From Thiorhodovibrio frisius (GTDB lineage: Bacteria > Pseudomonadota > Gammaproteobacteria > Chromatiales > Chromatiaceae): a stretch of DNA of 64,000 nucleotides. Under the pieces are notes generated by a model. The model did not search any database. It saw nothing but the letters and a program-made list of their open reading frames with translations, and was not told the origin of the DNA. Below are positions 35,991-44,930 of the stretch, piece after piece; the first letter of the stretch is position 1; every line of letters begins with the position of its first letter. The position numbers and the translations under genes are program-made. The stretch lies in NCBI RefSeq assembly GCF_033954835.1, contig NZ_CP121471.1, positions 744,001-808,000 on the forward strand, read 5' to 3'.

Positions 35991-38900
35991 ATGACAGCGA
36001 CAGACGCCAACAAAAACCCAAGCGCCGGCAATATCCCGCCGCGACGGCGCTGGCATGTCTGGCGCTGGCTGCTGGGTGCCTTGACCACCCTGCTGCTGCT
36101 CTTGGTATTGCTTTTCGCCTGGGTGCTGACCACCCAGGGCGGTCTGCGCCTGCTGGTGGATCTGGGCGAAAAAGCCATGCCAGATGCGCTTGAGATCGGC
36201 GCGGTGGAGGGCCGTCTGATCGATGACTTTCAGGTGCACGATCTGCACTTGCGTTTGCCCGAGCTTGATCTGCGCGTTGGTCTCATCGATCTTCACTGGC
36301 GCCCCGCGCGCCTTCTCGGCGGTACCTTCAGTCTAGCGCGCCTGCATGTTCAGAATACCGAGATTCTGACCGCTCCAAGTCAGAAGCCCGAGCCAAAAGA
36401 ACCTTTCAATCTGCCTGAGATCAACTTGCCGCTTGCACTTGAAGCTGACTCGGTGCTGGTCGAGCATCTGCGCCTAGGCACCCTGGACCTCTCCCCTCAG
36501 CCCATCCAGACCCCCACGACGACGCCTGAGCAACCGCTGCTTGTGCTCACGCGGGCTGAGCTCGCCGGCGCCATGAACGGCTCCAAGGTCGAGCTGCGCA
36601 CCCTGAGCATCCGCCTGAGCGTCCCCGATGTGCAAGCTGAGGCCAAGGGCCAGCTTGAGCTTCGCGGTGACTATCCGGCCGATTTGCAGCTTGATTGGAC
36701 CTTCGCCCAGGCCCCGGCCATGGAGCTGAAAGGGCAGGGACGGCTGTCGGGTGATGCGCGCGCGCTGCGCATCGAACATCGCATCAGCGGGTCCGCCGAG
36801 GTCCGGCTGGATGCCGAGGTGCGGGACTTGCTCGCGCAGCCGGCCTGGACCGCCGCCATTGAACTCGAGGCGCTGGATTTGCCGCAACTGGTTGCCGGAG
36901 CGCCGCAAGTCGATGTCACGGCCAATCTCAAATCCGATGGCACAGTCGATCATGCCAGTCTCACCGGTACCCTGAGCGCGGAAGCTCCGGCCCACGGCGA
37001 AATGGGCCGTCTGGGCGCGGAACTCGACTTGGCCTGGCAGGATCAGGTGTTGCGTATCCAGGCGCTCAACCTCACCGAACAGGGCTCGGGTGGTCTGCTT
37101 GATCTCAAGGGACAAATTGATTTCAAAGGCGCGCAAGGGCAGGTGGCAGTGACCGGCGTTTGGGAGGCGCTGCGCTGGCCCCTGACCGGCGAGGCACGTC
37201 TGGAGTCGCCGCGCGGTACTCTTGATGTCAGCGGTCAACTTGATGCCTTTGACTACAGTTTTTCGGCCGAGGTCTTCGGTCAGGGCATTCCGGAGACGCG
37301 ACTGGCACTGAGCGGTGCTGGCAGTCAGCAGGGCACCCGTATCGACGAACTCAAGCTCGACAGTCTTGGCGGGCAGACCATCGGCAAGGGTCGCTTGAAC
37401 TGGAGCCCCGAACTCAACTGGGAATTTGCCCTGACGGCACAGCAGCTCAATCCCGGTCTGCAATGGCCCGGCCTGGATGGCGTGCTCAAGCTCAAAGCCG
37501 AGTCTTCCGGCAGTCTGGAGAAGGGCTACAGCTATCAGCTCAAGGCCGATGTCGGGCTCAAGGCTTATCCGGCCATGGTGGTGAATTTAACCGGCAAGGG
37601 GACAACGGTAGACACCCGCATCGCCACGCTGAATCTGGAGACCCTGGGTGGTCAGGTGACCGGGTCTGCCAGCCTGAACTGGGCGCCAGACATCGCCTGG
37701 AACGCCGATCTGACCCTGAGCGATATCGATCCTGGCCTGTACGCGAAAGACTGGCCCGGGCGTCTGTCAGGCCAAATCACAAGCCGCGGGCGTCTGGCTC
37801 CCCAAGGACCTGAGGGCAGGGCGCGCATCAGCGATTTTGGCGGGCAATTGCGTGGCTACCCGGTTGGCGTCTCTGCGCTGCTCGAGCTGGCTTCGGGCGC
37901 GCTCCAGATACGCGAACTTGAAGCCCGTTCTGGGGCGACCAAACTCACGGCAACTGGGCAGGCCGCAGAGAAGCTGGCAGTCGATTTCAGCATGCGCTCG
38001 CCGGATTTGAGTGAGCTGCTGCCGGCGGCAAAAGGCCGGCTCAGTATCGACGGGCAGGTGCGCGGCGAGGTCAGCGCGCCGCGCGTGACTGTCGCTATCG
38101 ACGGTCGTGATCTCGATCTGCAGGGGCAGGGCATTGCCAGCATCAAAGGCAACGCAGACATTGGTCTGGGCGCCAATGATCCCATCCAGGCCGAGCTGAA
38201 CGCATCCAAGCTGCTGCTTGGCGGGATGCCTTTCGCATCCTTGCGGGTGACGGCCGAGGGAACATTGCCGAGCCATCGGTTGAGCGCCGCCTTGAACGGC
38301 GAGACCCTCTCGGTGCAGCTGGCCTTTGCCGGCCAACAAAAGGGCCAGCAAGGAGGCCAGGGCGGTTATCGCGGCGAGCTCAATACCTTCAAGCTCACCA
38401 CAGCCGATTATGGCACCTGGGCGTTGAAGCAACGGGCGCCAGTGGTGTTTGATCAAGGCCAAATTCACGCCGGGCCCTTGTGCATGGGCGACAGCCAGGG
38501 CTCTGGTGGTTGCGCGCGTTTCAGTCAAACCCCGGCGGGGGACTTTGATGCGAGCCTGAAGATCGACCGCCTCAACTTCACGCGCATCGATTCGCTGCTG
38601 CCACCGACCTTGGATCTAAAGGGCCATGCGGTGCTGGATGCCGCGTTCAACTCACGCAAGGGGGCCATCACCGGGCAGGCGAGCCTCAGAGTGCCGCAGG
38701 GGTCCGTTGATCTGGCACTGCCGGATGCCAGCGAGCAGCTAGTGTTTTCCTCGGCAGCGGCGGAGCTGATCCTGAACTCAGGCGGGGTAAACGCCAAACT
38801 CAAGGTGCCCGTGCAAGGACTTGGCGCACTTGATGCCGATGCCAGGCTGCCAGGGCTGGCGCTGTCAGCACTGGATGTGGACCGCCAGGCGCTGACGGGT

Positions 38901-40058
38901 TCGGTGCGTCTGGAACTGCGCGATTTGAGCCGCTTCGGCAAACTGGTGCCTGATATGAGCGACTTTGCCGGCGCTGTCGATGCTGATATCAAACTCGGCG
39001 GCACCCTCGGCAAGCCGTTAATTCAAGGGCAGGCGCAGCTTGAGAATCTCGGCTTCCGCATGCCGCTGATCGGTCTTTCGGTGACCGATACCAATCTGAC
39101 AGTCCGCACCCAGGGCGCCGACCGCCTCGCTATCAGCGGCGGTGCCAATATCGGCGGCGGTCAGCTTGCGCTCTCGGGCAATGGCCAACGCGCTCAGCAA
39201 GGCTGGACACTCAACCTGAAGATTGAGGGCGACCAGCTCAAGGTGGCCGATACCAAGGAGTATCTGGCCCTGTTGAAGACCGATCTGACGGCAGGATGGA
39301 GTCCCAGTGGAGGTTCGGTGCAGGGGGTGGTCGAGGTTGAAGATGCGCGCATCAGGCCGCGTTCAATACCGGCAGGGACGGTCTCGGCCTCGCCGGATGT
39401 GGTGGTGGAAGGGCAGGGCGATACCGGAAACAAATCCGCTACTCCCTTGACCGTCGATGTGGAAGTCAGGCTGCGCAATTTAGTGCAGATTGAGGCCTTT
39501 GGCTTGAGTGCCAAGCTGCGCGGCAAACTACGCGCCATTATGGAGCCTGGGCAGCCCTTGCTCGGCGATGGCCAGCTTGAGATTCTGGATGGCAGCTATC
39601 GGCTGTCGAGCCAATTCGGCCTGCTCGCCAGCGTGGGGGCGCCGCTCAAAATCGATCAGGGCTTCTTGGTCTTTGCCAAGACACCGCTGAGCAACCCCGG
39701 TTTGGTGCTAAAAGCTCAGCGCGAGGGTGGCGACATGACCGCTGGCGTGCGCGTACTGGGAACACTGAAAAAACCCAAATTGGCCTTCTTCTCCGACTCC
39801 GACCCCAATATGACGGATTCTGAAATCGTCAACTATCTGCTCACCGGCGTGCCGCCCAATGGCAATGCCAGCAATGTCGACCGCTCGCTCTCGGTCGGCA
39901 CCTATGTCGCGCCCAAGCTGTTTGTGGAATATGAAAGCAATCTTGGCGATCAGGGCGACAAGATCAAGTTGCGCTACGATCTGAACAATTGGATTCAACT
40001 TCAGACCGAAACCGGCGATAGCCAAGGCGCCGATGTGTTTTTTAAGTTTGAGAATTGA
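35991..40058 (+). CDS. tamB: Translocation/lipid transport protein TamB (AsmA-like)
   Basis: 1355 residues. One membrane helix near the N-terminus (about 24-47) anchors a very long periplasmic body of repeating beta-strands rich in Leu, Gly and Asp, the hydrophobic-groove fold of AsmA-like bridge proteins. The C-terminal TamB (DUF490) domain contains LSSQFGLLASVGAPLKIDQG, PKLAFFSDSDPNMTDSEIVNYLLTG and the final YDLNNWIQLQTETG with a terminal phenylalanine-rich end (DVFFKFEN). TamB links the inner membrane to TamA and is implicated in phospholipid traffic to the outer membrane. Length is near the E. coli protein (1259). Confidence 0.95.
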   Translation: MTATDANKNPSAGNIPPRRRWHVWRWLLGALTTLLLLLVLLFAWVLTTQGGLRLLVDLGEKAMPDALEIGAVEGRLIDDFQVHDLHLRLPELDLRVGLIDLHWRPARLLGGTFSLARLHVQNTEILTAPSQKPEPKEPFNLPEINLPLALEADSVLVEHLRLGTLDLSPQPIQTPTTTPEQPLLVLTRAELAGAMNGSKVELRTLSIRLSVPDVQAEAKGQLELRGDYPADLQLDWTFAQAPAMELKGQGRLSGDARALRIEHRISGSAEVRLDAEVRDLLAQPAWTAAIELEALDLPQLVAGAPQVDVTANLKSDGTVDHASLTGTLSAEAPAHGEMGRLGAELDLAWQDQVLRIQALNLTEQGSGGLLDLKGQIDFKGAQGQVAVTGVWEALRWPLTGEARLESPRGTLDVSGQLDAFDYSFSAEVFGQGIPETRLALSGAGSQQGTRIDELKLDSLGGQTIGKGRLNWSPELNWEFALTAQQLNPGLQWPGLDGVLKLKAESSGSLEKGYSYQLKADVGLKAYPAMVVNLTGKGTTVDTRIATLNLETLGGQVTGSASLNWAPDIAWNADLTLSDIDPGLYAKDWPGRLSGQITSRGRLAPQGPEGRARISDFGGQLRGYPVGVSALLELASGALQIRELEARSGATKLTATGQAAEKLAVDFSMRSPDLSELLPAAKGRLSIDGQVRGEVSAPRVTVAIDGRDLDLQGQGIASIKGNADIGLGANDPIQAELNASKLLLGGMPFASLRVTAEGTLPSHRLSAALNGETLSVQLAFAGQQKGQQGGQGGYRGELNTFKLTTADYGTWALKQRAPVVFDQGQIHAGPLCMGDSQGSGGCARFSQTPAGDFDASLKIDRLNFTRIDSLLPPTLDLKGHAVLDAAFNSRKGAITGQASLRVPQGSVDLALPDASEQLVFSSAAAELILNSGGVNAKLKVPVQGLGALDADARLPGLALSALDVDRQALTGSVRLELRDLSRFGKLVPDMSDFAGAVDADIKLGGTLGKPLIQGQAQLENLGFRMPLIGLSVTDTNLTVRTQGADRLAISGGANIGGGQLALSGNGQRAQQGWTLNLKIEGDQLKVADTKEYLALLKTDLTAGWSPSGGSVQGVVEVEDARIRPRSIPAGTVSASPDVVVEGQGDTGNKSATPLTVDVEVRLRNLVQIEAFGLSAKLRGKLRAIMEPGQPLLGDGQLEILDGSYRLSSQFGLLASVGAPLKIDQGFLVFAKTPLSNPGLVLKAQREGGDMTAGVRVLGTLKKPKLAFFSDSDPNMTDSEIVNYLLTGVPPNGNASNVDRSLSVGTYVAPKLFVEYESNLGDQGDKIKLRYDLNNWIQLQTETGDSQGADVFFKFEN

Positions 40059-40116
40059 ACCTTGGTTTCTCCCGTCGCTGAAATCCGCATTGCCGCGCTG
40101 GCAAGAGTAGACGCTT

Positions 40117-40268
40117 ACCGCAGAGCAGTGGCTTTCACTCTCCGGGTTGGTCGGGATTATGCGAGTGACCGCAGAGCAGTGGCTTTCACTCTCCGGGTTG
40201 GTCGGGATTATGCGAGTGACCGCAGAGCAGTGGCTTTCACTCTCCGGATTGGTCGGGGTTATGCGAGC
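40117..40268. repeat. Three tandem 51-bp repeats between tamB and the acyltransferase gene
   Basis: A 51-bp unit starting ACCGCAGAGCAGTGGCTTTC recurs at 40117, 40168 and 40219. The first two copies are near identical; the third has a few substitutions (GGATTGG, GGGGTT). Because 51 is a multiple of three the units read open in frame in both directions, but codon usage and the absence of any start signal argue against a protein. There are no unique spacers, so it is not a CRISPR array. It occupies most of the 241-bp gap. Confidence 0.95.
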
Positions 40269-40299
40269 AGTCTCGGTGGGCGGATAACCGGGATGACCC

Positions 40300-41268
40300 A
40301 TGTCCGAGCCATTTGAGTCTGTGCGCGCAACCTTCCCCCTGTCCTTGCTGCATCCCCGGCACTGGGCCTCTTGGCTGCTGGTTGGCGCGATTCGCTTACT
40401 GGGTCTGCTGCCGCTGCCACTTTTGGTTGGGCTTGGCAAGGCCATCGGTTTTGCGCTTTATCCTCTCGGCGGTTCACGGCGGCAGGTGGCCTTGATTAAC
40501 CTAAAGTCCTGTTTTCCGGAACTGACTGAAGCCGAGTGCTCGCGCATGGCGCGGGAGCATTTTGGATATCTCACCGCCGCAGCCCTGGCCCAGGGCGTCT
40601 GCTGGTCCTCCTCGCGTCAGCGTTTGACCCGTCTGTTGGATATTCATGGTATCGACATGCTCAAAGAGGTCAAGAAGAGCGGGCAGCCCTTCATTCTGCT
40701 GGTCCCGCATTTCGTCGCCCTTGAACTCGCCAGCGTCGCCTACTCCGCAGCTGTCGAGCCCGGACTCTATATGTATCAGAGGATTCGCAATCCGGTGTTT
40801 GACTGGCAGGTGATGCGGGGGCGAACGCGGTTTGGGCATGTACCACTGGAGCGTCATGACGATCTGCGCACCTTGATCCGCTCGCTCAAACAAGGCATTC
40901 CCTTTTATTACCTGCCCGATCAGGATCCTGGTAAGCGTCGCGGTGTGTTTGCGCCTTTCTGCGGCCAGCAGGCAGCGACCGTTGGAACTCTGGGGCGCAT
41001 CGCGCGATTGGCCAAGGCTGTTGTGATCCCGGTCTTCGTGCGCCTTGCCACCAACGGCCGGCGCATTGAATTGCGTTTTTCCTCGCCGATCGAGGGGTTG
41101 ACGGGCACGGACCCCGTCGCCGATGCAGGCGTGATGAATCAGGTGATCGAAGCCGAGGTGCGTCGCGATCCCGTCCAGTATTTCTGGGTCCATCGGCGTT
41201 TCAAAACGCGACCGCCCGGAGAATCGCCCTTTTACCCGCGCTCAGCGCGGCGTCGGCGCAGGCGATGA
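40300..41268 (+). CDS. Lipid A biosynthesis (LpxL-type) acyltransferase
   Basis: 322 residues of the LpxL/LpxM lysophospholipid acyltransferase-like family. A membrane stretch (about 25-60, with RLLGLLPLPLLVGLGKAIGF) precedes RRQVALINLKSCFPELTEAE, a family hallmark. The catalytic HX4(D/E) motif is PHFVALE, followed by YQRIRNPVFDWQVMRGRTRFG and IPFYYLPDQDPGKRRGVFAPFCG. It adds a secondary acyl chain to lipid A at the inner membrane. LpxL versus LpxM specificity cannot be told. The gene overlaps the next by 4 bp. Confidence 0.92.
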   Translation: MSEPFESVRATFPLSLLHPRHWASWLLVGAIRLLGLLPLPLLVGLGKAIGFALYPLGGSRRQVALINLKSCFPELTEAECSRMAREHFGYLTAAALAQGVCWSSSRQRLTRLLDIHGIDMLKEVKKSGQPFILLVPHFVALELASVAYSAAVEPGLYMYQRIRNPVFDWQVMRGRTRFGHVPLERHDDLRTLIRSLKQGIPFYYLPDQDPGKRRGVFAPFCGQQAATVGTLGRIARLAKAVVIPVFVRLATNGRRIELRFSSPIEGLTGTDPVADAGVMNQVIEAEVRRDPVQYFWVHRRFKTRPPGESPFYPRSARRRRRR

Positions 41269-42263
41269 TGTCGCCGCCCGTGTCGCCGCCCGGTGATTTC
41301 GCATCGCCGCAGCCGAAGGAGGCGGTGGCCAAGGCGTCGCTCAAGTTAAAGCGCCCGCGTGAATGGCTGCTAGGCGGCGCGCTGCTTCTTGGGCTTATCG
41401 TGCTGGTGCAGCTTTGGATCGGCTGGCCGCAGTTGCTCGCGCCTTGGTTGCAATTTCCACCCTTGCTGCTGATCGGGCTGCTGATGCTCAGTGCTGGCAG
41501 TTATCTGGCGCGCGCGCTGCGCGTGCAACTCTATTTTGCCCCGCTGATGGCCGGTGCTTTTCCAACCACCCTGCGGCTGTCGGCGCTGCATACCACAGCC
41601 AATGTGCTCTTGCCCATGCGTTTGGGTGAGCTGGTGTTTCCCTGGCTGATGCGACGCTACTTCGGCCAGGGAATGCTCGGTGCTGGAGTGTCGCTGATTT
41701 GGATTCGCCTGCTCGATCTGCACTTTCTGGCACTGATTGGCTGGCTGATTCTGTGGTTGCGTTCGCCATCTCCGCTTTGGCCGTTGGCAGGGGTTCTGTG
41801 GCTCAGTCTTCTGCTGGTGGTGCCGCTGGTGGCGCGGCCTTTGTCGGCGCTGCCAGAATCCGGCCCGCGCTGGCGCCGTACTTTGCGCTTTTTGGCCCTG
41901 GCTGCGCCGCGCGAAAATGCCCGCCTGGCTGGTCTCTACGGCTGGACAGCCCTGTGCTGGGGGGCGAAGTTCATCGCTTTTTCCTGGGTGCTGGGCTATT
42001 TCCTGCCCATCGACTTCTGGCGCTTGCTCGCCGGGGTCATGGGTGCCGAGTTATCCTCGGTGCTGCCCTTCCATGGCATCGGCGGCGCCGGCTCTTACGA
42101 ACTGGCCATTCTGGCCGCGTTGGTGCCCCTGGGCGTTCCAGCCAAGGATGCCCTGGCCGGCGCGGTGAACCTGCATCTGTTCATGCTGGGCGCTAGCCTG
42201 CTGTTTGGCCTGCTCGCGCTGGCGCTGCCGGTGCGGCGGGCTGTCGACACCCAGCGGCCCTAG
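41265..42263 (+). CDS. Flippase-like integral membrane protein (UPF0104 / LPG synthetase TM family)
   Basis: 332 residues with about seven to eight membrane segments. Family segments include ALHTTANVLLPMRLGELVFPWLMRRYFGQGM and the conserved LPFHGIGGAGSYELAILAAL (G-G-x-G-x-x-E) near the C-terminus, typical of the YbhN / AglD / MprF-flippase-like family. Members often handle lipid or glycan intermediates at the inner membrane. It overlaps the lipid A acyltransferase gene by 4 bp (ATGA), suggesting a shared role in envelope lipid or glycan metabolism. The substrate is unknown. Confidence 0.85.
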   Translation: MMSPPVSPPGDFASPQPKEAVAKASLKLKRPREWLLGGALLLGLIVLVQLWIGWPQLLAPWLQFPPLLLIGLLMLSAGSYLARALRVQLYFAPLMAGAFPTTLRLSALHTTANVLLPMRLGELVFPWLMRRYFGQGMLGAGVSLIWIRLLDLHFLALIGWLILWLRSPSPLWPLAGVLWLSLLLVVPLVARPLSALPESGPRWRRTLRFLALAAPRENARLAGLYGWTALCWGAKFIAFSWVLGYFLPIDFWRLLAGVMGAELSSVLPFHGIGGAGSYELAILAALVPLGVPAKDALAGAVNLHLFMLGASLLFGLLALALPVRRAVDTQRP

Positions 42264-42365
42264 ACTTTCGGCTTGTTTCGGACCAGGGAGATGTCTCGGC
42301 GGCATCCGTAGCACGGAAAGCTCCGTGACCGCTACCCGGCTCAAACAGAAAAAGGCATTTGCGGT
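42263..42365. repeat. Intergenic inverted-repeat element, copy B
   Basis: Begins GACTTTCGGCTTGTTTCGG, matching the outer left arm of copy A (29525). The right half, from GGCGGCATCC to TTTGCGG, follows the right half of copy A from GGCGGCGTCC to TTTGCG with point differences; about 50 bp of the middle of copy A is missing. A perfect internal hairpin CACGGA-AAGC-TCCGTG is present (about 42312-42327). It starts at the stop codon of the upstream gene and lies between converging genes. Confidence 0.65.
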
Positions 42366-42380
42366 CCCGATCAATCCGGC

Positions 42381-43421
42381 TTAAGGACTGGGATTGGGCT
42401 GACGCTGATGTGCGGCTTCGATCTCTGCCATTACCTCGGTGCTCAAGTGCATCTCGGCCGAGGCAATGTTGGCCTTGAGTTGTTCCATGGTGGTGGCGCC
42501 GATGATATTAGCGGTTAAAAACGGCCGGCTGTTTACCCATGCAAGGGCCATCTGGGCCGGGTCAAGGTCGTGGCGGTGGGCGATGGCGACATAGTCAGCG
42601 GTGGCTTTGTCGGCCTCGGGGTTGGAGTAGCGGTCGAAGCGCGAGAAGAGCGTGACGCGGGCGCCGGCTGGGCGCGCGCCATTGAGATACTTGCCACTCA
42701 GCACGCCGAAGCCGAGCGGCGAGTAGGCCAGCAGGCCGCAATCCTCGCGCATGGCAACCTCGGCCAAGCCAATCTCGAAGGTGCGGTTAAGCAGGCTGTA
42801 GGGATTTTGGATACTGACCATGCGCGGCAGACCCTGCTGCTCAGCGAGCTTAAGCATGGTCATGGTGCCCCAGGGGGTCTCGTTCGACAGGCCGACATGG
42901 CGGATTTTTCCAGCTTTGACCTGCTCGTCCAGGGCTTGCAGTGTCTCAAGCAGCGGCACGCTCTTGTCTTCCGCCGGGGGTTCGTAGCCGAGCTTGCCAA
43001 AGTAATTGGTCTCGCGATCCGGCCAGTGCAGCTGGTAGAGGTCGAGGTAGTCGGTTTTTAGCCGTTTCAGGCTCTCATTCAGGGCTTTTTGGATGTTGCT
43101 GCGGTCGAGCTTGGCCTGGTCGTTGCGGATGTGCGGAACCCAGTCTGCCGCCCCCACAACCTTGCTTGCCAAAATGACTTTGTCGCGCACCTTGCGCTCG
43201 GCTAGCCAATTGCCGATGTAGGTCTCGGTTAGCCCCTGGGTCTCGCCGCGCGGAGGGACAGGATAAAGCTCGGCGGTATCGATGAAATTGATCCCTTGAT
43301 CGAGCGCATAATCGAGCTGCTCAAAGGCTTCAGCCTCGGTGTTCTGTTCGCCGAAGGTCATGGTGCCAAGGCAAATTTCGCTCACGCGGATGTCGGTGCG
43401 GCCAAGTGGCAGATAGCGCAT
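42381..43421 (-). CDS. tas: Aldo/keto reductase, Tas family
   Basis: 346 residues from the ATG at 43421 (MRYLPLGRTDIRVSEICLGTMTFGEQN), preceded by AGGAGCAACC; a longer start at 43514 is unlikely. The aldo/keto reductase barrel is complete with catalytic Asp-Tyr (INFIDTAELYPVPP), Lys (VILASKV) and His (LYQLHWPDRETNYFG), and the C-terminal NADPH-binding segment (PFLTANIIGATTMEQLKANI). The Tas subgroup is recognised by the RGETQGLTETYIGNWL loop. The physiological substrate is not known. It converges on the membrane gene across repeat copy B. Confidence 0.93.
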   Translation of the reverse strand: MRYLPLGRTDIRVSEICLGTMTFGEQNTEAEAFEQLDYALDQGINFIDTAELYPVPPRGETQGLTETYIGNWLAERKVRDKVILASKVVGAADWVPHIRNDQAKLDRSNIQKALNESLKRLKTDYLDLYQLHWPDRETNYFGKLGYEPPAEDKSVPLLETLQALDEQVKAGKIRHVGLSNETPWGTMTMLKLAEQQGLPRMVSIQNPYSLLNRTFEIGLAEVAMREDCGLLAYSPLGFGVLSGKYLNGARPAGARVTLFSRFDRYSNPEADKATADYVAIAHRHDLDPAQMALAWVNSRPFLTANIIGATTMEQLKANIASAEMHLSTEVMAEIEAAHQRQPNPSP

Positions 43422-43619
43422 GGTTGCTCCTGATTGGTGGGTGGTTTGTCCTTGTTGGCTTGATTGTCTGCGCGCGGTTGCGGCAAGAGTTGGTCGTTCG
43501 ATGCTCGGCACCAAGTACTTAAAGGTACTAAGGACAATAGCGATAAGGACAACAAGGACGGTACAGACTGGGATGCGCTTGAGTGCTGCGCCATTCCTTT
43601 TTTAGTGACTCCATTTTGT

Positions 43620-44930
43620 CTATGGGCCTGCGGCGTCAAAGGCAGGCTGGCCGCCGAGTAAGGTTAGGCGCACCGCGCCATGCATGCTCTGGCCCAGGAA
43701 GGGTGTGTTCTTGCCTTGGCTGTGCATGCGCTCGGCGGTCAGGGTCCAGTGCTCGTTTGGGGCCAGCAGGCAGAGATCGGCTGGTGCCCCTGGTTGCAAG
43801 CGTCCATGGGGCAGGCCGAGGATGTCGGCGGCATGGCAGGTGACGCAGGCGAGTGCGGATGTCATTGGCAGTAAACCCTCGTCTGCCAGCCGGAGTGTCA
43901 GCGGCAGCAGGGTCTCGAGTGCCGAGATGCCGGGCGCAGCCTGGGGGAAGGTATCCAGCTTGGCGTCGGCCTCGTGTGGTTGATGATCGGAGCAAATGGC
44001 GCTGATGACGCCGGAAGCGACAGCAGCGCGCAGTGCCTGGCGGTCGGCCTCGGTGCGCAGCGGCGGCAGCACCAGAGCGTTGGCGTCGAAGGTGCCAATG
44101 TCGTCTTCGGTGAGAAACAACTGATGGGCGCTAACATCGGCGGTGACCTGCACGCCGCGCGCGCGTGCCTCGGCCAGCATTTCGGTGGCGCGTGCGGTGG
44201 ACAGGCCACGGAAGTGAATGCGCGCGCCGGTTTGTTCGGCCAAGGCCAGGTCGCGGGCGACGGCGACCGTCTCGGCGGCAGCGGGAATGCCAGGCAGACC
44301 GAGTCGAGTGCTGATGCGGCCCTCATGCACCAGGCCACCTTCGGACAGGGAGGCGTTGGCGGGGTGCAGAAAGCAGGTCAGATCAAAGGTGGCGGCGTAT
44401 TCCAGTGCCCGGCGCTGCACCCGGGCGCTGCGGATGGGGCGGTCGGCGTGGCTCAGTACCGGGCAGCCGGCGCGCGCGAGGGCCGCCATTTCGCTGATCT
44501 GCTCGCCGGCCAGGTCCTGCGTCAGGCTGCCGGCCGGCAGTACCCGAGCAAAGCCGTGTTGCTCGGCGGTCTGGCGGATGAGCTGGGCAACCGCCGGGGT
44601 GTCGACCACAGGCAGGGTGTCGGGCGGACAGCACAGGGTGGTGATGCCGGCGCTGGCGGCGGCCCGGGTCTCGCTGCGAATGGTGGCTTTTTGTTCCAGA
44701 CCGGGCTGGCGCAGGCGTGCGCAAAGATCGACCAAGCCGGGGATGGCGAGTAGGCCGCTGGCGTCGATCAACTCTTCGGGCTGGAAATCCGCCGGTTTTT
44801 GGCCAATGGCGAGCACTCGCCCGTCGGCCAGATGCAGATCGGCAACTTGATCGAAGCGGCTCGCCGGGTCGATGACGTGCGCGCCCAGGATGGATAAGCG
44901 CGGCGGGTGCTGGCCTTTGGTGTCAGTCAC
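43620..44930 (-). CDS. pyrC': Dihydroorotase-like protein PyrC' (probably non-catalytic)
   Basis: 436 residues from the GTG at 44930, chosen because GGGAGG lies about 6 bp before it; the longer frame would start inside pyrB at 44978. Amidohydrolase fold with [15 protein letters not shown] and [15 protein letters not shown], as in dihydroorotases. The metal-binding His-x-His is replaced by Cys-Ala-Arg (LCARLRQPG, residues 70-72) and other ligands are missing, so catalysis is unlikely. In Pseudomonas the equivalent PyrC' is an inactive partner needed to assemble aspartate carbamoyltransferase. A true pyrC is expected elsewhere. It overlaps pyrB by 8 bp. Confidence 0.93.
   Translation of the reverse strand: MTDTKGQHPPRLSILGAHVIDPASRFDQVADLHLADGRVLAIGQKPADFQPEELIDASGLLAIPGLVDLCARLRQPGLEQKATIRSETRAAASAGITTLCCPPDTLPVVDTPAVAQLIRQTAEQHGFARVLPAGSLTQDLAGEQISEMAALARAGCPVLSHADRPIRSARVQRRALEYAATFDLTCFLHPANASLSEGGLVHEGRISTRLGLPGIPAAAETVAVARDLALAEQTGARIHFRGLSTARATEMLAEARARGVQVTADVSAHQLFLTEDDIGTFDANALVLPPLRTEADRQALRAAVASGVISAICSDHQPHEADAKLDTFPQAAPGISALETLLPLTLRLADEGLLPMTSALACVTCHAADILGLPHGRLQPGAPADLCLLAPNEHWTLTAERMHSQGKNTPFLGQSMHGAVRLTLLGGQPAFDAAGP

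Noticed and set aside
36474-37463. 329-codon minus-strand open frame inside tamB
   Set aside because: TamB is repetitive and GC-rich, giving long open frames on the other strand; no recognisable domain.
40117-40268. CRISPR array
   Set aside because: Units are directly adjacent with no unique spacers, only three copies of 51 bp and no cas genes.
40062-40316. Small repeat protein encoded by the 51-bp units
   Set aside because: It is open only because 51 is divisible by three; no ribosome binding site and no family match.
43974-44753. 259-codon plus-strand open frame across pyrC'
   Set aside because: Low-complexity Gly/Ala/Gln-rich translation antisense to a well-supported gene; no start signal.
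43620-44930. Active dihydroorotase PyrC
   Set aside because: The metal-binding His-x-His is replaced by Cys-Ala-Arg, as in inactive PyrC' proteins.
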